Part shown: piece after piece, positions 12,301 through 21,917 of the stretch
Numbering within the stretch: the stretch's first letter is position 1
How the letters are laid out: each line of letters opens with the position of its first letter
Source of the DNA: Haematobia irritans
Taxonomy: Eukaryota > Arthropoda > Insecta > Diptera > Muscidae
Length of the DNA: 64,000 bases
Assembly: GCF_050003625.1 (NCBI RefSeq)
Contig: NC_134398.1
Coordinates: forward strand, 26,443,211 to 26,507,210
Reading direction: 5' to 3'
Made by a program: the position numbers and the translations under genes
The notes under the pieces: generated by a model
Database searches by the model: none
What the model saw: only the letters and a program-made list of their open reading frames with translations
What the model was told of the DNA's origin: nothing

Positions 12301-15300
12301 AGAGACCATATACTAACACCATGTACCAAATTTCAGCCGGATCGGATGAAATTTGCTTCTCTTAGAGGCTCCGTAAGCCAAATCGGGGGAACGGTCTATA
12401 TGGGGGCTATATGTAATTATGGACCGATGTGGACCAGTTTTGCATGGTTGTTAGAGACCATATACTAACACCATGTACCAAATTTCAGCCGGATCGGATG
12501 CTTCTCTTAGAGCAATCACAAGCCAAATTTGGGGGTCCGTTTATATGGGAGCTATAAGTAAAAGTGGACCGATATGGCCCATTTGCAATACCATCCGACC
12601 TACATCAATAACAACTACTTGTGCCAAGTTTCAAGTCGATAGCTTGTTTCGTTCGGAAGTTAGCGTGATTTCAACAGACGGACGGACGGACATGCTCAGA
12701 TCGACTCAGAATTTCACCACGACCCTTTATGGGGTCTTAGAGCAATATTTCGATGTGTTACAAACGGAATGACAAAGTTAATATACCCCCATCCTATGGT
12801 GGAGGGTATAAAAAAGTGGGTCAATTTTATCCCACGTCCCAAAGTTCACAAAAAATTTTCATATCACCAGTTAAAGGCTAAAATAACAAACTTTACCCAT
12901 TAGTTTACCTACACTGAAAGAAGAGTTTGCTTTTCTGAGGAACGAAATTTTAGACAAACGAAGATTTCTTTTGACGCTAAACAACTTTCTTTAGAAGCAA
13001 ATTAAGCAGATTAGAGACCATTGTTACAACGTTTGTCATGAATTCGGGTTTATTTGCTCCTATGGTGGTGGGCATAAAAAGGGAAGGGGAACTCCTCTGT
13101 GTCAAGTAAAAGCTAAATTTCTACGATTTACTTGAAATTTACAGAGGACGTGGTGGCAGATTATGAAATTATTATGAGGTACCTAGTTTGTTTTATATCT
13201 ACAAAGTTTGTTTTATAATCACAATTTTTTTTTTAAACGATTCACCAATTGTCGCTGATCTTTTTTATTTGCTTTTAAAGAAAATTTTTTAGCCTTAAAA
13301 GAAAACTTTGTATAAATTTCCTTTCCACAGAAAAGAAAACTCTTCTTTCAATGTACTACAAAAAAAAAGAATATAGGTCCATAATATGCGAAGTAATATC
13401 ATTGTGAACAACCGTCTAATCCATGGTTGTGGGTACCTAAGAATCGGCCCGTCCGTCCTTTTGCCATATACAATAAATGTTTTGCGACAAATATGTTCCA
13501 TGTTCTCCGTCTAATAAAAACATTTTACCAATTAGTGAATTATTGATAGAAACGAGATCGAGGTCTGTGGTTTTTAATTTATTTTTTATTCAATATTTAC
13601 TAAGTTAGTATGACAACAGACGCTGTGTCGTTAGGTTCTACTCAATAGTGGGTGTAATATTTTTGTTGTTTTCAAAAATTTTCCCGATGAAGTCTTTCAA
13701 TGAAAAGACGAAATATTGAATAAAAAACAAAATTAAAAACCACAGACCTCGAGCTCGTTTCTATGATTAACCCTTTAATGCCCAAGCCCGCCTTTAGGCT
13801 TAAATAAGGGTTAAATAAGGAAGCTTTTAGTAAAACACGCCTTAAGACAACAAAAATGGGCAAAATAAAGAGAAAACTTATTTGAAACTATTCAAGAGGC
13901 TTTGCAGCATATGCTGAATTTTACCGTATAAATTTTTCTTGCTTAGTTCTCTTGCTTTTGTGTCGTTAACATTGAAAATTTTATCAGCTGGCAAAAAAAT
14001 TGGGGCATTAGAGGGTTAATTGGAAAAATCACATACAGGTCGAATACAATAAAAACAAGTTTGTAACGTAATAACATTTTACTCTTGAAATATGTTTGAT
14101 GTCATCATATTCCTTCTCTGCGTGTATATGTACACTGAAAAAACAGTGAACCCACCAGGAAGAAAAATTTCGGTTAATTTTAGAAAATTTTGAATATTTT
14201 CAGAAAATTTTAACTAAACAGTATAACAAACGCTGGCATCACGCCGAAGTCACAAAAAAAGTTAATATTTTTCGACAAATTCAAGAAAATTTATTAGACA
14301 TAATTAAGTTTTTTCACTTGTTAAAGAAAATTTTGTAGTTTGAAGGAAAAAATTGGAGTTCAAAATTGCAAGAATGTCTTTAGTGACATACGAAGTTCAT
14401 GATGAACGCATTTGTAGTAAAATTTACAACTTTAAAGAAATATTGAACTATTTTATGGAAGATATGTATTTAGTTAATCTTTATCCTTCATTTGTGTATA
14501 TTTTTTCCTCGGTTTTAGTTAATTTAACTAACGTACACAAAAAATTATTAGAGTAGAGGAAACTTTCTCCAAACATAACAATTCCATGAACTAAACGAAA
14601 GGTAAATTGGCTTTAGTAAAATAGAGAGTTCACTTTTTTTTGAGTGTACTTGTTAAAGCTGACTGGGGCGGTGTAAAATTGCAATTTGTAGACATTTAAA
14701 ATTGCATGAGCATGTTGAATGGTATTTCACACAAGACTCTTACAACACATAATAAATTTACAACTGGTTATTTATGGTAAATAGTAGTTAGAGACTGCTT
14801 TACCTTTCGAAGTCGATAAAAATTGTTATTTTAATAAAATATAGGCAGAACTATATGAATTACAAAAATAATGAAATATATATAAATAACGGAAATGGGA
14901 ATATATTTACTCAGTATAAGCATCGATTATTTTATCGTCTTCAAAATCCATTTTATGTCCCATTGTTGTCTCTGTGTATAGATTTGGATAAAAATAAACG
15001 AATTTATTACATTTTTAAATATATGTATAAAAACTGTTTGCTTCCCAAAATACAAAATACAGTTTGCAATTTTTTTTCTTTCTTTATGAAATTTGAATTT
15101 GAAATGGTTTATGATCCAATTACAAAGATTATACAGTTTTGAAAAACTAGGATCAGATTTAGATAGAGAGTCGACATTGTTGGCTAAAAGGAGAGAGCTT
15201 TGTTATGTTTTTTATCTATATTTTGTTTTTATTTATACTCAAAATACAAAAAGCGAAAATAGCAAAATACCCTAGCTTTGGCACCCATGTTTTTCTGCAT

Positions 15301-18300
15301 TATCTGCCACTATTTACATACAGTGTTGTCAGGTTAGGGGATTGTTCCCCAAACTGAGGATTTTTTCTAGTGGTTGGGGATTCCGTTTGTAACACATCGA
15401 AATATTGCTCTAAGACCCCATAAAGTATATATATTCTGGGTCGTGGTGAAATTCTGAGTCGATCTAAGCATGTCCGTCCGTCCGTCTGTTGAAATCACGC
15501 TAACTTCCGAACGAAACAAGCTATCGACTTGAAACTTGGCACAAGTAGTTGTTATCGATGTAGGTCGGATGGTATTGAAAATGGGCCATATCGGTCCACA
15601 ACTACTTGTGCCAAGTTTCAAGTCGATAGCTTGTTTCGTTCGGAAGTTAGCGTGATTTCAACAGACGGACGGACGGACATGCTCAGATCGACTCAGAATT
15701 TCACCACGACCCAGAATATATATACTTTATGGGGTCTTAGAGCAATATTTCGATGTGTTACAAACGGAGTGACAAAGTTAATATACCCCCATCCTATGGT
15801 GGAGGGTATAATAATTATATGAATTTTTCTTTGCGGATTTTCCATGGGGAAAAATATTTCAGTTAGGAATTTTTTGGGGAAATAATTTCGAAATTTTGGG
15901 GATCTCTCTCAAAAAAATATTGATATAATCGTATCGATATTCCAAGTTTTAAAATCTTTATCTTGAGAATGCTATAAGTAGTTTATTATTAATTTACTAA
16001 ATAATGAATTTGTAATTGGAAGCATAAACCAAACGTTACAAATTTTTACTTACGACATGCTGCCCCTAATACACATCTTTTTATGATTTCATAGAGGTCG
16101 TTAGTTTCCCCATTAATTTCTGATAATTTGTTTACCAATACACTGGATTGAATGTTAAATGTTGGAATAAATGATTCAATAACCTTACGACCAAAAGCTG
16201 GAGCTAAGAGAGCTCTGCGTTCATTCCATTTTGGTGCTTGTGAGAAAAAAAAATTAATTGATTAATATTTATTATAACAATAAATTTAATTGGTTATACT
16301 TACATTTTGAAGTAAAAAGACCAGTGCCAATTGCAGATTGCAAGAATTTATATACATTGCCTTTATTTGTACAACAGGGGTTTTGTAATACTTTTTCCAT
16401 AGTTTCCGGATCATTGACATAAATCAAGCATTCAGTACCAAACCACATTACAAAAGGTGTTTTGTATTTCAATGAATATTGTTCCAAAGTTTTTAAAAAT
16501 GCTGAAAATTAAAAAATATATATTATTTACCCGTGTAAAAATTGATGAATCTAATTAGATACATACACGCAGAGAAGGAATATGATCACCCCAACCATGT
16601 TTCAAGAGCATAATGTTGCTTTTTCACGGGAAACGTGTAACATGTTTGTCGAAACCAGCGTTGCCAATTTAGCTTTTTTCCCGCTAGATTTGGCTTTTTT
16701 GAAGACGTTTAGCGGGGAAAAAAATGCATTTAGCTTTTTTTCTGGCTTTTTTTCATGACCCTTTTAGCTATTTTTGGCTTTTTTTTATTTTCGACATGTT
16801 CCTATTGAAATATGGATAAAACTTCGTTTTTATCTAAGTTTTGCGGCCAGAATAAGGTTTTCCGCATATTTCAAAGCTCAATTGAAGCCTTAATAATTAT
16901 TCCAGCCATTATGCGGGCATTTTTGCAGCAAATACACCTTGATGTAAAGTTTTTTCCTCGTATTCATAAAAGTTATCGTAAACTTTAAATCTACTATTAC
17001 CATACAAATGCCTTATGTAAACTGTCAGTAAATTATTGGGAATAATAGCATTTGACTCGTTTATCCTTTTTATGTTATTTTAATACGTATTCTAAAGTTA
17101 TTATGATATTACTAAATTAAAATAGTGGATGAGAATTGCTTTGTACACTGAAAAAATATTGTCATGAGGCCAAAGATTTCATGTCTTTGAAATACGAACG
17201 CGAATTTTGGTTATAATAGCATTTGTGAATTTCTCTTATATGTTATAAACTGTTTTCCTTGTCCAAAAGCCGATAAAATCGTTTTGTCCTTATAGTTAAG
17301 TGATTCAACTTAAAAATGGGTATCTTTTCATGAAAGAAGGCTAGGGTCAATTCTAAAAAATTCTTAAAATTAATTAAATAGTCTTTAAATTTGTGGAGTT
17401 TTTGTATCTTGACCACAAACCAAATAGCGTTCAAAAATAGAAGAGGTTTTTCAACATTTTATTTTAAAAACGTATACACAGAATAATTTCTACTTAAAGT
17501 CGAGTCTGAATTTGGAAATTTAAGTTGTCGTTAGCACATTTTTAAAGCACTGTGATAGCTCATGAAGAAAAAGCTGAAAAAACGAATAAATTCAAATTTG
17601 ACTCTGAATCAATACCAAAATCATTAGTGTAAAAAATCTTTGGAACAGAACATAGAAATAATTAAGGAAATAAAGTTTTGAATGTGGTATTATTTTTTTA
17701 ACATCAAAAAAATGCAATAAAAAATTCGTAGTGATAGGATCAAAACAAATCTGCTATTTATTAATGGAATGGATTTACATTTACGAAAATTGGACAATAG
17801 GTTTGTATGGGAAATTTTCGAATAAAAGTTATTCAGTATAAACTTGCAAGACAGTTAGAATGGGTTTTATTCTCTTGGGTAATATTAGGTGAAGTGTACA
17901 CGATCACGAATTTATCATTAATTCAGTTAAAACGAAATATATTGATATTTTCTAATGCAGTTCTATGCGACATTGGACTTGTTGACGATTAACCAGCTGA
18001 TAATTGCAAGTTTACCGGGAAAAAAGTTTTTTACTAGGAAATATAAATGAAGGACTTGTGATAGTAATCAAAATGTATCGAGTATGCAAACAGAGCTAAT
18101 ATGACATAGATTTTCTTACAGTCTCACAGAAATGGAAATAAAATGAATACAATTAAAATAATATGCATTTTAAGTGAAATAAAGCCTTTAAGTTTGTTAA
18201 ATTTCAATCAAAAATGTGACTTTTGATACAAAAAAATTTAGCTTTTTTTCTAGCTATTTTTTTTTTTTTAATTTTTTAGCTTTTTTTGGCTAGTTTTTTG

Positions 18301-20137
18301 GACAAATCTAGCGGTTTTTGGTGAAACAATTCTGGCAACGCTGGTCGAAACCATGTTATTTTCTCGGAAATTATATATCTGACTGTGGAAAGCATGTTAT
18401 GTTTTGCGACAAAAATGTTCCATAGTCGCCGTGAAAATGTAACATGGTACCCTTGAAACAGGTTTGAGGTGATATATTCCTTCTCTGGGTGTATGATTAG
18501 ATCTCAAAATTGACTTCTTACCGACATCTAACTCCAGATCTAAGACATTAAGCCAATTCTAGGCCAATATTGAGATCTGATCAGATCTCATTTCATAGTA
18601 ATTAGATATGATTGGCTTAACTTATTTTTATGGTGTAGTTAAAATGAACAAAATTGCAAGTAAAAATTTTACTTTATTAAAAATTATTTCCATTTCTTAT
18701 TTATTAACCCTAAAAATACCTCCCAAACGTGAAAAACCCCCTAAATCCTGGCTACATGTAAATGGGAGCTGTATCTAAAACTAACGACGAGTCTGACAAA
18801 AACACAAATGAGTCTGACTAAATCTTCGACCAAGACTTTTTCTACATAAATGTGTCTACAGACGGACCTTGCTAAGTAAACGGTCATGAATATATTTTCC
18901 AAGGACACAATGTGTTTATCTCGTTTCCTTATTGGGTGTTGCAAATACATGTACACGCAAAAAAATAATTCTTTCCTCCCAAACGAAATTTTAGACAAAC
19001 AAAGTTCGCTTCTCATTTGTTTTTCGTTGAAAGGAAGTGTATTTGGAAGAAAAGTATATACTTTTTGTGATAAACGTTTATTCTTTTCCAGGATGTAAAA
19101 ACAATTTCATAAAGACTAACTCAAAAAAAATTTTTTTCTGGCTAATTGCATTTTCCCTCACATCTTTCTCACTTCCACGAAGTTTTTTAGTTCTTAGCAC
19201 CTTTTTCTGTAATACAAACAATGTAGAAGAAATTATACGATTTTATAAATTTTAAAATTTTTTTTACCTTTCGCCTGGACGGAGAATCGAACCGCGGACC
19301 ATGCAATTTGACTGAGCTATGTAGCCGTTATTGTCATCAATAGCAAATTATGCATATAAGTTATATTTATATAGCATAGCTTGCGGCGCCCACGAGCCGA
19401 TTAAACAAAGTTTATTTAACAGAAAAATACATTTAGTTGGGCACCGTGGAGCAGTGGTTGCTACGTCCGACTTGCATGCCAAGGGTCGTGGGTTCGATCC
19501 CTGGTTCGACCAATGTTTTTTTTTTGTTTTTTTTTTTTACATATATTCCAGATATGGTCGGAAGATTCCGAAAAAATGTTCAACATTACAATCTACTATA
19601 TTAAATTTTTACTATGAACTGTAAAATGTGTCTTATTAAAGACCTAAAGTCAGAAAAGAACAGTGTTTGATATAAACGAAATGGACTGTGTTGTTGGTTC
19701 AAAAATACCTTTTTTTAATGAAAAAATAAAAATTTTGTAACAAACGAATTTTTTTGGTGATAAATGTGTATACTTTTCGAAGCAATTCAAAAAACTCTAA
19801 CAAAGGAAAAACGTTTTTGGTACACGTTTTCCAAACGTTTTTTTTTTCTTTGTGTGTACTAACTTATAATGCCCTGTTACACAGAGTGATGTAGGACATA
19901 AAAAGTTTATGACCAATAAATGGCTTCATACACCTTTAAATTCAATTATTAATTTTATTATAAATTTAGTGTATACTTACTTGCTGCATTCATTACACGG
20001 TGCCCAATACCGATAAGTGGAAATCCCAAAGGACCTGGTAACTTTGAATACAACTTGTAAAATGTACGTCTGGACCATAACCAGTATATCCAGAACACTA
20101 AACCTAATGTTACCAAAATCACAGATGTGAATGCCAT
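6387..20137 (-). CDS. Cytochrome P450, CYP4 clan, CYP313-like (7 coding exons, complete, 511 aa)
   Basis: Microsomal heme-thiolate monooxygenase; substrate unknown. Coding exons in transcript order: 20137-19981, 16501-16304, 16236-16054, 14971-14911, 10092-9966, 7251-7039, 6983-6387. All introns are GT-AG and the phases (1,1,1,2,0,0) join without a break. Residues 3-20 form a membrane anchor, followed by WSRR and the KLPGPLGFPLIG hinge (32-43). Helix C has W122 and R126, the I-helix AGSFDT (312-317), the K-helix EALR (376-379), and the heme loop FTKGLRMCIG with Cys457. Against the usual [AG]Gx[DE]T[TS], the I-helix has Ser for Gly and Ile after the conserved Thr. The CQTTMG segment and N-terminus resemble fly CYP313; the subfamily is inferred. 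A 'ttcag' acceptor 16 bp upstream of the ATG suggests a 5' UTR intron. Introns 1 and 4 (3.5 and 4.8 kb) are packed with transposons. Confidence 0.9.
7350..7609. repeat. 'TTAGTACTAAG' element family, copy in P450 intron
   Basis: Starts near 'gcttagtactaagttcg' and ends 'cttagtactaggcttaa', so the ends are partly inverted. The interior includes 'ttttttcgtgcg' and 'tttattccgcgctaacg'. Two more copies lie in tandem at 26238-26500 and 26535-26692. Non-coding; superfamily unknown. Confidence 0.5.
7610..8954 (-). mobile_element. Helentron-like repeat, family B (copy B1), in P450 intron
   Basis: The hairpin end (agtcgg/ccgact type) lies left at about 7625, next to 'acaagtaaggaaagtctaaa'. Tandem units of about 165 bp with 'gggagctatatctaaatctg' follow, then the CAGACAGACAGACGG tract (8790-8825), and the far end is an imperfect hairpin (ataccctgcacca/ggtgaagggtat). 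Complete or partial copies are at 20611, 47213 and 48616. Non-coding. Confidence 0.75.
8955..9965. repeat. Intron sequence with a 249-bp tandem duplication
   Basis: About 9331-9579 and 9580-9827 are near-identical tandem copies. Each contains a fragment of the CAC-ended family L right end ('tttttttctgtgta') and a 'taggtattaag' motif. The part before it (9060-9330) is another decayed family L fragment. No exon is recognised. Confidence 0.55.
10405..12810 (-). mobile_element. Helentron-like repeat, family A (copy A2), split by a mariner
   Basis: The hairpin end is at the left (acaagtatagacggccgtaagttcgg... from 10405) and the 'ccatcctatggtggagggtata' type end at the right (12810), so it is the reverse of the copy at 30053. 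At least four units of about 150 bp, each beginning 'gctatatataattatggac', lie between 11930 and 12560, and the repeated GACGGACGGACATGC block is at 12676. A mariner is inserted at 10818-11855. It lies inside P450 intron 4. Confidence 0.75.
10818..11855 (+). mobile_element. Himar1-like mariner, internally deleted (copy H1)
   Basis: Inverted ends ACAGGTTGGCTGATAAG... (10818) and ...CTTATCAGCCAACCTGT (11855), flanked by TA. The transposase remnant (10858-11803) starts inside the N-terminal region: about 230 bp including the start codon are missing. It keeps the VTMDETWLHHY motif around the first catalytic Asp. A TTA codon at about 11431 has become TAA, then LFHQDNAPCH follows, and the frame shifts before the third-Asp region. 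1038 bp against about 1.29 kb for an intact element. Inactive. Inserted in family A repeat, itself in a P450 intron. Confidence 0.9.
12811..13540. repeat. P450 intron sequence, old repeat fragments only
   Basis: About 12910-13330 has 'acactgaaagaagagtttgc' and its inverse near 13315-13355 ('aactcttctttcaatgta'), a decayed TIR element of about 440 bp related to the one at 18954. About 13420-13460 is a worn Helentron-like end, and 13465-13510 matches the 16566 element ('ttttgcgacaaa.atgttcc'). No gene. Confidence 0.45.
13541..13766. repeat. Foldback (hairpin) repeat, arms about 56 bp
   Basis: The left arm (13545-13600, atagaaacgag.tcgaggtctg...) is nearly perfectly inverted at 13712-13763 (...cagacctcgagctcgtttctat), with about 110 bp between the arms. 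It abuts the piggyBac-type element at 13771. It looks like a MITE, but no clear duplication is seen. Confidence 0.6.
13771..14015. mobile_element. piggyBac-type MITE (second copy)
   Basis: TTAA (13767-13770 and 14016-14019) flanks CCCTTTAATGCCC ... GGGCATTAGAGGG. 245 bp, the reverse of the copy at 5870-6110. Both copies share the gcccgcctttagg segment and the 'gcaaaa.attggggcatta' end. Confidence 0.85.
14133..14646. mobile_element. CAC-ended TIR element (family L), TA duplication
   Basis: 514 bp with ends CACTGAAAAAACAGTGAACC ... TTCACTTTTTTTTGAGTG, flanked by TA. It differs from the copy at 3501 by scattered substitutions. It sits in P450 intron 4, upstream of the 61-bp exon at 14911. Confidence 0.75.
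15380..15810. repeat. Large palindrome of family A termini in a P450 intron
   Basis: About 172 bp (15380-15551) are repeated in inverted orientation at 15599-15770 with almost no mismatches, around a spacer of about 47 bp. Each arm is the family A terminal block (cgtttgtaacacatcgaaat ... cttggcacaagtagttg). The right arm runs on to the true element end (15771-15810). It lies in the intron between exons 14911-14971 and 16054-16236 and would form a very long hairpin in the pre-mRNA. Confidence 0.85.
16656..18343. mobile_element. hAT-type transposon, non-autonomous, TSD GTCGAAAC
   Basis: The 8-bp direct repeat GTCGAAAC (16648-16655 and 18344-18351) flanks inverted ends CAGCGTTGCCAATTTAGC and TCTGGCAACGCTG. 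Removing 1688 bp plus one repeat restores the host element 'gtcgaaaccatgtt'. Subterminal regions repeat 'tagcttttttt'. A family N element starts inside at 17146. No transposase frame is recognised. Confidence 0.85.
17146..17655. mobile_element. CAC-ended TIR element (family N), decayed
   Basis: Left end CACTGAAAAAATATTGTCAT preceded by TA, followed by the conserved 'ccaaagatttcatgtcttt'. The right part keeps the family's 'aaaatctttggaac' but the terminal CAGTG is lost. Better copies are at 22691 and 40458. Confidence 0.6.
18492..18770. repeat. Intron stretch with 20-bp perfect palindrome
   Basis: The palindrome TGAGATCTGATCAGATCTCA is at 18571-18590, within a looser inverted repeat (ttaagccaat ... 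attggcttaa, about 18548-18622). No gene is seen. Confidence 0.4.
18954..19856. mobile_element. CAC-ended TIR element carrying two tRNA-like segments
   Basis: Starts CACGCAAAAAAATAATTC and ends TTTTTTTCTTTGTGTG, flanked by TA (18952-18953, 19857-19858); the empty site is supported by family B copy B3. The interior holds a minus-strand tRNA-like segment (about 19262-19330) and a plus-strand one (about 19438-19512). The stretch 19138-19330 is homologous to the interior of family K (44950-45120). 903 bp, no transposase. Confidence 0.7.
19438..19512 (+). other. tRNA-like (SINE-head) sequence with pol III-type boxes
   Basis: Close to the head of the SINE at 2941: 'tggagcagtgg' in the A-box position and GGTTCGATCCC in the B-box position. 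No matching acceptor stem can be drawn, so it is a SINE head or tRNA pseudogene rather than a working tRNA. It faces away from the other tRNA-like segment at 19262-19330. Confidence 0.55.
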
Positions 20138-20295
20138 TATGATGTGTACCTGAAATGAATATTATGTATTTAAATATAAGTATGTATTTAAGAAATGTAA
20201 ATATCAATCACTCTTAAAGAAATGCTTTACAAATTCATATAAACTCACGTCGATAGAACCATGTTATTCATAATAGCAAAAACTGTTGCGAAATC

Positions 20296-20525
20296 AAATT
20301 TTGACAAAATTTTCTATAGAAAGAAAAATTTTGACAAAATTTTCTATAGAAAGAAAAATTTTGACAAAATTTTCTATAGAAAGAAAAATTTTGACAAAAT
20401 TTTCCTAAGAAATAAAATTTTGACAAAATTGTCCTAAGAAATAAAATTTTGACAAAATTTTCTATAAAAATAAAATTTTTACAAGATTTTCTATAAAAAT
20501 AAACTTTTTACAAGATTTTATATAT
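20296..20525. repeat. Minisatellite, about 30-bp unit
   Basis: About seven to eight tandem units of 'ttttgacaaaattttctata' plus about 10 bp; the first four have an exact 30-bp period and later ones degrade. The same unit in reverse forms an array at about 31170-31365 inside family A copy A4. It lies upstream of the P450 start codon. Confidence 0.8.
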
Positions 20526-20610
20526 TTGTTATACATGCTATATGGTAAATGAGATTTAACCTGGTCGAACTTTCGGCCGTATATAGGAATTATTTAAAAA
20601 AGAAATTACT

Positions 20611-21807
20611 TTTTATACCCTTCACCACTACTGTGGTACAGGGTATAATAAGTTTGTGCATTTGTATGTAACGCCAAGAAGGAGTAATCATAGACCAACC
20701 TTTTAGTATACGGATCGGCTTAGAATTAAATTCTTTTAGTATACGAATCGGCTTAGAATTAAATTCGTCTGTCTGTTGATGAATTTTTGTGTGAAAAGTA
20801 CAGTTCGCAGTATTAGTCCGATTGCCCTAAAATTTGGTATAGGGTCCTGTTTCGACTCAAAGACGATCCCTATTGATTTTGGAAAAATCGGTTCAGATTT
20901 AGATATAGCTGCCATATATATTTTTCACCGATCTGGTCATAATTGGCGTGTATATCAACCGATCTTCCTCAAATTCCGTACATCCGAATATTTTATGGGT
21001 CTCGAAAAACTTGCAAAATATCAGCCAAATCGGTTCAGATTTAGATATAGCTCCCATATATAGTTTTCGCCCGATTTACACTCATTTGCCCACAGAGGCC
21101 AATTTTTTGCTCCGATTTAGTTGAAATTTTGCATAGGGAGTAGAATTAGCCTTGTAACTATGCGTGCCAAATTTGGTTGAAATCGGTTCAGATTTGGATA
21201 TATCTCCCATATATAGCTTTCGCCCGATTTACACTCATATGACCACAGAGGCCAATTTTTAACTCCGGTTTAGTTGAAATTTTGCGCAGGGAGTAGAATT
21301 AGCATTGTAGCCATGCGTGCCAAATTGGGTTGAAATCGGTTCAGATTTAGATATAACTCCCATATATATGTTTTTCTGATTTCGACAAAAATGGTCAAAA
21401 TACCAACATTTGCCTTGTAAAATCGCCACTGCTTAGTCCAAAAGTTGGAAATGACTCTAATTTTCCTAAACTTCTAATAAATATATATCGAGCGATAAAT
21501 CATAAATAAACTTTTGCGAAGTTTCCTTAAAATTGCTTCAGATTTAAATGTTTCCCATATTTTTTTACTAACATTGTGTTCCACCCTAATGCACTAGCCG
21601 ACTTAAATTTTGAGTCTATAGATTTGTAGAAGTCTATCAAATTCTATCCAGATCGAGTGATATTTAAATGTATGTATTTGGGACAAACCTTTATATATAG
21701 CCCCAACACATTTGATGGATGTGATATGGTATCGAAAATTTAGATCTACAAAGTGGTGCAGGGTATAATATAGTCGGCCCCGCCCGACTTTAGACTTTCC
21801 TTACTTG
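20611..21807 (+). mobile_element. Helentron-like repeat, family B (copy B2), near complete
   Basis: Begins with the imperfect hairpin 'ttataccc...gggtataa' and ends with the hairpin block before 'ctttccttacttgt' at 21807. At least two complete units of about 165 bp. It lies 0.5 kb upstream of the P450 start codon, so it may sit in or near the promoter. Confidence 0.75.
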
Positions 21808-21917
21808 TTTTTTTTTTTCTCAAATCTCCTTTTTTTTATAAAGATCATAACATGTTAAATTGTGAATGTGAAAAAAATATTTTCTTTTAGATCATAACAT
21901 TTTAGATCGTGATCATT

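Larger units (their letters stand above)
16566..18491. mobile_element. CAC-ended TIR element (family M), TA duplication, with nested hAT
   Basis: Ends CACGCAGAGAAGGAATATGA and ATATTCCTTCTCTGGGTG, flanked by TA (16564-16565, 18492-18493). Without the nested hAT it is about 230 bp. Related ends occur at 14100-14125 (attccttctctgcgtgta) and 26775-26800 (cactcagagggggaatatga). It lies in P450 intron 1. Confidence 0.75.
18770..19895 (-). mobile_element. Helentron-like family B fragment (B5), split at 18954-19856
   Basis: The left part has the family B unit 'aatgggagctgtatctaaa', a short gacgga block (about 18860) and 'ttattgggtgttgcaaatac'. The right part resumes at 'actaacttataatgccctgt' as in copy B3 (48515-48545). 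The split is exactly at a TA. Confidence 0.6.

Noticed and set aside
20287..20530. Promoter element array upstream of the P450
   Set aside because: The 30-bp tandem units match an array inside a mobile repeat at 31170, so they are a dispersed minisatellite rather than gene-specific control sites.
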